Below, one piece after another: positions 7,242 to 12,352 of a DNA stretch of 12,352 bases. This DNA comes from Rhizopus sp. PT2906. Its lineage: Eukaryota > Mucoromycota > Mucoromycetes > Mucorales > Rhizopodaceae. Position numbers and translations under genes: made by a program. Below the pieces are notes generated by a model, which made no database searches, was not told the DNA's origin, and was given only the letters and a program-made list of their open reading frames with translations. The stretch covers positions 1-12,352 of the forward strand of contig JAMYHX010000789.1 of NCBI GenBank assembly GCA_025529335.1, given 5' to 3'. Numbering within the stretch: position 1 is the first letter of the stretch; every line of letters starts with the position of its first letter.

Positions 7242-9594
7242 TTATTGTTTGGGGTTAGCCTTGAGCTTCTTGTTGTAACGATTAGATGATATAAATTCAA
7301 GCTTGATCTCTAACTGAGGGTTTCTAAGCAACTCGTTACCAAGGGAGCCCTTGACGATATAACTATTAAAACTGATTAATAGAAACAACAAACAAATACG
7401 CCAAAATTCTTTACGTGATTGTTGTATAAGGAGTGAATACAATATCTTCAGCCAAGTAACCTTCACAGAGTAAGTGATGGATAATTCTTTCAATATCCTA
7501 TTATGTACAAGTGTAAGTTTTTTGGAAGCGCTCAAACAATGCATAGTACATATTCAGTAAATCTACGGATTGGAATTTCTATATCTGGACGGTTCATGAT
7601 ATGAGACTTGATTATACCTAATCCGCGACCTTGTATCATCTGGACCAGCTTGTTCATAGTAACCCTTTCATTCACTTGTTTCAGCATGTCACATATCGTA
7701 ATTAAGGTTTTGGCTTCAGTTGAGATGTTTTCCACGACGATTTCATCTCTGGATCTAGTGCAGTTGTCACAAATCCCACATGGTTGATCAGGTGTGACAT
7801 TGTTCACCAATCCTTCACCTTCTTGGGCATCTAACTCAAAGTACCTTTCAAATAGGATCTTGCGACAAGTAGTATAGTCCTGAGCATACTTCACCATCTG
7901 ATATACTATTGAATTTCAATAAGCTCTTATTCTTTTTTTTTTTCTTTTTTCTTGTAACGTATACTTGCGTGCATGTTGTCCATTGACTTCACCCACAACC
8001 ATAGGGTTTAATCTCATCACTAACAATAGTTACATTATATAAATATAAATATATACATATATATATATTTATTTATATACCATCGGAGGGGCTGTAATAG
8101 ATGATACATTCGGCATTTTTACCATCTCTTCCGGCACGCCCGCTCTCTTGGTAATAGCCTTCTATGGATTTTGATAGGCAATGATGGATGACAAATCTTG
8201 TTTCCAAGTGGTTGATACCCATACCAAAGGCGATGGTAGCCACGACGACTTGTATTTCCTTTGTTCTCCATTTTTGGTGAATGTAGTCTTTGTCTTCCTA
8301 TATAAATTGAGTTATTATAAAACAAGCTTGTGTACGTGTGAACGAAAAATTTACATCATCCATGTCAGCATGGTAAGATCCGCATTTGATCCTTCCGTTA
8401 CTCTCCTTATAAATCATCTGAGCCACTGTCTCTGTATCCTTTTTGCTAAGACAGTAAATGATACCAGACTGATCTGGATGATGGGTAGTTATCCAGTGAG
8501 TGACGTGTCGGATCGTTTCGTCCGCTGTATCCGGCTTTTGTACAACACGATAAATAAGGTTTGGTCCTACAAAAACAGTTTAGTTTTTTTTTTGTTAGCA
8601 TAATCCCAATGTTCATACTAAAAAGTGGGGCGCTGAATACAAGCGTGCCATTTGGAACTTGGGGTTGTTTCATATTGAGTATACGCATGACATCCTTCAT
8701 GACAGACCAAGGACAGGTAGCTGTGAGTGCCATGATGCGTGTTTTGGGAAACACGGTCTAAATGTAAATAAATAAATAGAATGCTTGTATATAAAATGTG
8801 GTCATCTTTTTGGTTATTTACTCGTAATATATTTAGTTGTTTATAGTCTGGTCTAGAATGAAAGAAGCGTGAATCAAACCATACAAATATATATGTAAAG
8901 TATACCTAAAGTCATGTCCTTGCTGAGAACAACAGTGAGCTTCATCTACAACAATCCTTGTGAGCATATCAGCATCATAGGCTTTGTTTAAAGCAGCCAT
9001 AAATCGTTTGCTCTTTGCGATTTTTTCAGGTGTGACATATAACAATTTAAATGGATGGGGTCTAGGTTGACCTTTCTTTTTTGGAAACATGCTTGACTGA
9101 ATAAGTGACACTTGTTCCTTGGATGAAGAGCCCACTAAATATTCTGCAGGTATATTTGCTTCCCGAAGATGATAAACCTGATCTTTAATAAGAGATACAA
9201 GTGGAGAAATGACAAGTGTGAAGCCGTCGGTTTGATCCATGATAGCAGGTAGCTGATAGCAAAGTGATTTTCCACCTCCAGTCGGCAATAACACAAATAG
9301 ATCGCGTTTTTGTTCTAGTGCAGCATTAAGAATGGGTAGTTGTAATGCACGAAATGAAGTAATGTTGAAATGTTGTTGTGCTAATGCTTTCAGTCTTGTT
9401 GACCAAGGAAAGTCTTCAGTGGCATACAGAGTGGACGTTTGATCTGCAACGATGGCAGTTTGTGCTATTTTATCTAGTAATTGATTTTTTGTTTCTATTA
9501 ATGCATTCTTTTTTGTTCTTAGTGTATTGATGACATGATCTATATGGTCTATTTCTTTATTTATATCTTCTAGTTGAGATCGATACTGATTCAT
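7242..9594 (-). CDS. RecQ-family ATP-dependent DNA helicase, RECQ1-like, 9 exons, 632 aa
   Basis: Exons 9594-8906, 8852-8822, 8757-8619, 8566-8355, 8297-8081, 8019-7969, 7905-7550, 7497-7415 and 7362-7242 join in frame; introns are 52-64 bp. RecQ helicases unwind DNA 3'-5' during recombination and replication-fork repair. Residues 1-45 form a coiled coil like the RECQ1 oligomerisation region. Then come FRALQ (81-85), TGGGKS (105-110, Walker A), DEAH (217-220), LTAT motif III (251-254), FGMGIN motif V, and QESGRAGR (407-414, arginine finger). The RecQ-Ct zinc site is C460, C489, C492, C495, followed by a winged helix (RQC). There is no HRDC domain, as in RECQ1. The length matches human RECQ1 (649 aa). 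Odd points: the aromatic-loop Trp is Gln225, and one intron is GC-AG. The region 9595-9625 is a C/T-rich leader on the sense strand. Confidence 0.92.
7906..7968 (-). other. GC-AG intron 6 of the RecQ gene (63 bp, phase 1)
   Basis: On the minus strand the donor is AC|GCAAGT (GC at 7968-7967) and the acceptor AATAG ends at 7906. The join gives GEVNGQHA-L-YQMVKYAQD, matching RECQ1 proteins, where a GQxxLYxMV stretch precedes the zinc-binding cysteines. The nearest GT donor, four bases downstream (7964), would shift the frame and end translation within about 20 codons. Confidence 0.7.
7969..8019 (-). other. Small 51-nt exon 6 of the RecQ gene
   Basis: It begins after the acceptor TTGTTAG (AG at 8021-8020) and encodes V-MRLNPMVVGEVNGQHA. 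This matches the RECQ1 segment between the helicase core and the zinc module. Without it, the flanking intron would be 175 bp, about three times longer than every other intron here; with it, the two introns are 61 and 63 bp. Confidence 0.75.
8041..8080. repeat. AT-rich simple repeat inside RecQ intron 5
   Basis: Forty bases of TA/TATT-type low-complexity sequence fill the first two thirds of the 61-bp intron 5 (8080-8020). It starts exactly at the 5' splice site GTATAT. It is probably neutral microsatellite-like DNA. Confidence 0.6.
8822..8852 (-). other. 31-nt micro-exon 2 of the RecQ gene
   Basis: It lies between introns 8905-8853 and 8821-8758 and supplies R-PDYKQLNILR, the conserved stretch after the aromatic-rich loop. 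Joined, the peptide reads HDFRPDYKQLNILRTVFPKT, as expected for a RecQ protein. Skipping it would shift the frame. Confidence 0.85.
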
Positions 9595-9860
9595 ATAAAA
9601 AAAGAAAGAGAAAGAAAGTCACGACAACAACAATCGTATGTTTCTATAGCTTTGAATGTTGTTCATTATGGACAACAAAAAGTAGGATAACTCATTGTGC
9701 TATGAATCTATTGTCTGATTTGGTTTGATACACCATAGTCATTATTCTGAAAAGTCATAAAGGTTTATAAGATTCTATCAGTTCCCTTTCATCCTTTCAT
9801 ATTCTTCCTTATTGTGCTTACATTAATCTTTTCACAACGTGTATGGCACAGTAAAAACGT
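9595..9860. other. Intergenic: RecQ leader and left flank of the transposon remnant
   Basis: The first 30 bases are a purine tract on + (C/T-rich leader of the minus-strand helicase). The remainder is AT-rich, with a small inverted repeat (TGTTGT/ACAACA, about 9657-9678). The left end of the transposon must lie here or close by, but I cannot define a terminal inverted repeat because the right end is outside the window. Confidence 0.4.
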
Positions 9861-12008
9861 ATGTCTAACCCCATTCAAAGTAAGCAACTGACTGAGGATT
9901 GCATTGATTCCTCTTCTGATAAACCTTTAACGACGGAAGACCAGTCGCGTCAATGTCTTGGTTATTGACATCCAAATACAACTATGGAGGTAGGCTTAAA
10001 CTGACTATAGACTTAATTGTATCTAATTCTAAAAGACTCTTTCAATCCTGTAGACAGATAATGTGTCATGAATGATGACGACATAGTGACATGTCTATTG
10101 ACAATGTGCCTGAAACTGAAGTAACTGAAAATGAGACAGGAGAATTTGAGGAAATGGTCAGCGACTTGAATTGGTATGAGTACGATGCTTATGAAGAAGA
10201 GGCTTTTGAGATTCGTTCTTTTCAAGATGAAAGTGTTGATGAGCCTGTAAAAGCGAAGCTAAGCAACCCCATTACCGATAATCCTGCATTAAAAGCTAGC
10301 TTCCAAGTTTTACAGCAAGAAAAAATATAGACTTATCCTCTATCTTGGCCTTTGTAGTGACGGATTCCAAGACTTCAAAAATGGCAAACATACGATGATC
10401 ATCTTTCACCTGGTTATTTTGAACTTACCCAAGACTATACGTGTTGCAAGTATGTATCGCTCCCGATCCAAAGTCCCCAAGAAGCTTTTCATTCATCAAG
10501 CCGATTAAGGAAGAGCAGGGGATTTTACAATCGAAAGGTTTTAGACTGTCAGGTTTAAGTATGATTGTTAATGCACATCCTTTATTTGCGCCTGGTGACA
10601 TCCCTGCTTGTGCTAAGCTTGCTGGTCAATCAGGTCATGTCTACCTACGCAGATGCAGATGCAGCATTATCAAAGCAGCAAGAACCGAAAACAGAAATGC
10701 TTTTTTTCCCCATACAGCAGCTTCACCTTTGGAAGTAAAGGCTTGTTTAAGACAGCAAACGAAGCCATAGGTCAAAAGCTTCCAACGTTACTTACTGATC
10801 TCAAACTTTTCCATAGTGCATTTTTCTTCCCTGTGGACTTGATGCACTTATTTGGTAGCAACATTGGGTCATAAATAGCAAACATGATCACTACTGATAC
10901 ATCCGCTTTCAACAAGCAATCCCCACATCCCTTAAGATTGCGAAATAAGGATATTCAGCAAGTCAGTTCATTGCTGAGAGTATCTCGTCTGCTTACTCTA
11001 ACCACCTTCTCTAGCGTAATTGAAAGTATAGAGAGTGGATACAACCGCTTGGTGGACTGGATTCATTTTTTGAGACACAGTTTGCCAACGACAGTTGCAG
11101 GTTGTTATCTCGACAAAAGGATTCAGCAGAAGATCATGTGTATATCCAGAATGGCCAACCTTGCTTGCCAAAAAGAGGTCAAGAAGAGCGATATATTAGA
11201 GTTACGTGCAGCAATTTCGGAATGGAGTTTCTGGCTAAAAGAGCTTATCGATGCAGGTAAACTACAGCCACGGATTTTAACATCAACCATTATCTTTTAC
11301 TACACATCCCTGGTCTGATCTTGTACTTGGGGCCGATGTCTTCTTATGCTGCTTTTTCTATTGAGAGAACAATCCAAGAGTAAAATTCAAGGATGAAATC
11401 AAGAAAAGATCCTGCTACTAACTGCGAAAATGTTTTGCTTGAGCTTGTTTCGCTGCATTGGGTAGGACGTATGACTGTAGCTGAAGGTAAAAAAAAATCT
11501 AGTGAGGCAATGCTAGGTGACAATGAAGAAAACGAATACGAGGTCTGAGGACCCATTAGCCGTGTAGAATTGGAAAACAGTGCTGACATTTTGGGCTTTG
11601 ATTGCTTTGCGTTCAAAGAAATACTTCGAAAATCAGGGCTTCGGTGTTCACGTTGACCTTGATTCTAGAAGTACTATCGACTTTGAATGTAGACTGTGGG
11701 GTCCAAACCAGGCTGTGTTTGGATGTTCGATGAACCACAAAGAAGGTAATAGAACAATCTTATTTGTTAAGCTATGCATTAAAGTCAACACCAACAGACA
11801 AAATGAGCCAAAAACTACGATGAAAGAGCTCACATATTTTGGCGAAGTTATATCATATTTAAGATACACGTTTCCTGACGGAAGCTCAAGGTTACTGGCC
11901 CTCGCCAAATTATTTGATGTAAAGATAAATAAAGACTGTATTTGGCTATACAAGGCCTCTTCTGCTGCCCTCAGGATAAAAGTAGTCAATGCTGATGAAA
12001 TTGTTTAG
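9861..12008 (+). pseudogene. Transposase pseudogene (Tnp2/Kyakuja-Dileera-Zisupton-like)
   Basis: Peptide pieces follow one another in the order of a single transposase but in different frames. 9861-9968 starts MSNPIQSK and ends at TGA. 10091-10330 is an acidic segment (EEEAFEIRSFQDESVDEP). 10407-10445 reads VILNLPKTIRV. 10441 to about 10700 has PDPKSPRSFSFIKPIKEE, NAHPLFAPGDIPACAKLAGQ and SGH. About 10700-10871 has LFHSAFFFPVDLMHLFGSNI. 10884 to about 11300 has VDWIHFLRHSLPTT and ISEWSFWLKELIDAGKL. About 11303-11630 has HIPGLILYLGPMSSYAAFSI and SRKDPATNCENVLLEL. About 11630-12008 is the C-terminal region. In-frame stops lie at 9966, 10328, 10872, 11381 and 11546; frameshifts lie near 10440, 10703 (T/C homopolymers), 11300 and 11630. 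Motifs such as LNLPxxxR, PDPKSP and GDIPA resemble Tnp2/KDZ transposases; the assignment is from memory. Confidence 0.7.
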
Positions 12009-12109
12009 CTTTGTGGCTGTCCAATTAATATGAATATGAATAACAGAGAATCGCGAATTAAATAAAAAGCCATCTTTTTATATATTCTCCCCACAACACT
12101 AAAACAGCA
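12009..12109 (+). promoter_or_regulatory. Spacer between the transposase remnant and the next ORF
   Basis: It contains AATAAA at 12061-12066, a likely polyA signal for the former transposase, and a TATA-like TTTTATATATT around 12076-12086, about 25 bases before the ATG at 12110. The leader is unusually compact, so transcription of the second ORF from here is uncertain. Confidence 0.35.
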
Positions 12110-12352
12110 ATGTCCCAAGAAAGTTTTCTTCGTGAAGATATGCTCAACAGACTCATCCTTACAGTCATTTCAACGCAGAATGAGATTAAGGATGCTATAA
12201 AAGCTGCATCTGGTCAGATAGCTGATCTAAGAGAAGAAATGAGGGAGATGAGAATTTCTAAACAAGGACTCGAAGCACAACTTGAGGAGTTGAGAAAGGA
12301 AAACGCTCAACTAAAAGCACAAGTTGAGGACACACGTTCTAGTGTAATTGAA
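12110..12352 (+). CDS. Coiled-coil protein, probable second ORF of the transposon (3' end missing)
   Basis: From the ATG at 12110 the frame stays open for 81 codons to the window edge. It starts MSQESFLREDMLNRL. Residues about 15-80 are rich in Glu, Lys, Leu and Gln with heptad spacing (for example LEAQLEELRKENAQLKAQVE), so a coiled coil or leucine zipper is likely. No catalytic motif is seen. The + orientation and the 101-bp distance suggest it belongs to the same element as the broken transposase. Proteins with this type of N-terminus recur, to my recollection, beside such transposases in Mucorales. Unlike the transposase, the visible part has no stop or frameshift. An independent host gene remains possible. 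Confidence 0.6.
   Translation, partial: MSQESFLREDMLNRLILTVISTQNEIKDAIKAASGQIADLREEMREMRISKQGLEAQLEELRKENAQLKAQVEDTRSSVIE

Larger units (their letters stand above)
9861..12352 (+). mobile_element. Decayed DNA transposon (Tnp2 / KDZ-like), right end outside the window
   Basis: This covers a broken transposase (9861-12008) and the following same-strand coiled-coil ORF (from 12110). The two-ORF organisation and the transposase motifs suggest a cut-and-paste DNA transposon of the Tnp2 or Kyakuja-Dileera-Zisupton type, which I recall as abundant in Mucorales. Termini are not identified. Confidence 0.6.

Noticed and set aside
7906..8080. A single 175-bp intron in the RecQ gene
   Set aside because: A GT-AG join is possible and in frame, but it would be three times longer than the other introns and would delete a segment that matches RECQ1 proteins; a 51-nt exon inside explains both.
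8181..8603. 140-codon open frame on +
   Set aside because: It is antisense to RecQ exons 4 and 5, whose conserved helicase motifs read on the other strand.
11344..11989. Open frames on - (90 and 113 codons)
   Set aside because: Both are antisense to recognisable transposase segments on +.
1..12352. CRISPR arrays, tRNA or rRNA genes, bacterial-type operons
   Set aside because: No spaced direct-repeat array, no tRNA-like cloverleaf with B-box and no rRNA-like conserved stretch was seen; the genes are intron-rich and eukaryotic.

Overview
The window looks like nuclear DNA of an early-diverging fungus, most likely Mucoromycota/Mucorales. The basis is AT-rich intergenic DNA, genes split by many very short introns (about 50-68 bp), pyrimidine-rich leaders just before start codons, AATAAA signals after stops, and two transposon families that I recognise, from memory only, as typical of Mucorales. 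No bacterial signals, rRNA, tRNA or CRISPR were seen. The taxon is an inference.

Layout. Positions 1-1077 hold no gene I can support; they contain a GA-rich tract and two perfect 7-bp hairpins. Positions 1090-1662 are a 5'-truncated non-LTR (LINE-like) retrotransposon 3' end, bounded by a perfect 12-bp direct repeat. Just downstream lies a coding-like stretch (1669-1920) of unknown identity. Then come three host genes. (1) A TCP11/SOK1-family gene on + (2369-5148; 4 exons, 865 aa). (2) Convergent to it, a coiled-coil, tail-anchored protein on - (6883-5409; 2 exons, 474 aa) whose N-terminus carries two dynein-adaptor CC1-box-like motifs. (3) Upstream on the same strand, a RecQ1-type DNA helicase on - (9594-7242; 9 exons in my model, 632 aa). 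Its model needs a 51-nt exon and a GC-AG intron that simple GT-AG reasoning would miss, and it lacks the near-invariant tryptophan of the aromatic-rich loop.

Positions 9861-12008 are a decayed DDE-type transposase (Tnp2 / Kyakuja-Dileera-Zisupton-like) broken by at least five in-frame stops and about four frameshifts. It is followed by an apparently intact coiled-coil ORF (12110 to the window end) that is probably the element's second protein.

The three host genes show no shared pathway: cAMP/PKA-linked signalling (TCP11/SOK1), microtubule-motor cargo linkage (inferred), and genome maintenance. The most interesting items are the putative membrane-anchored dynein/dynactin adaptor, the Trp-to-Gln change in the RecQ helicase, and the tandem GC/GT 5' splice site of that helicase.
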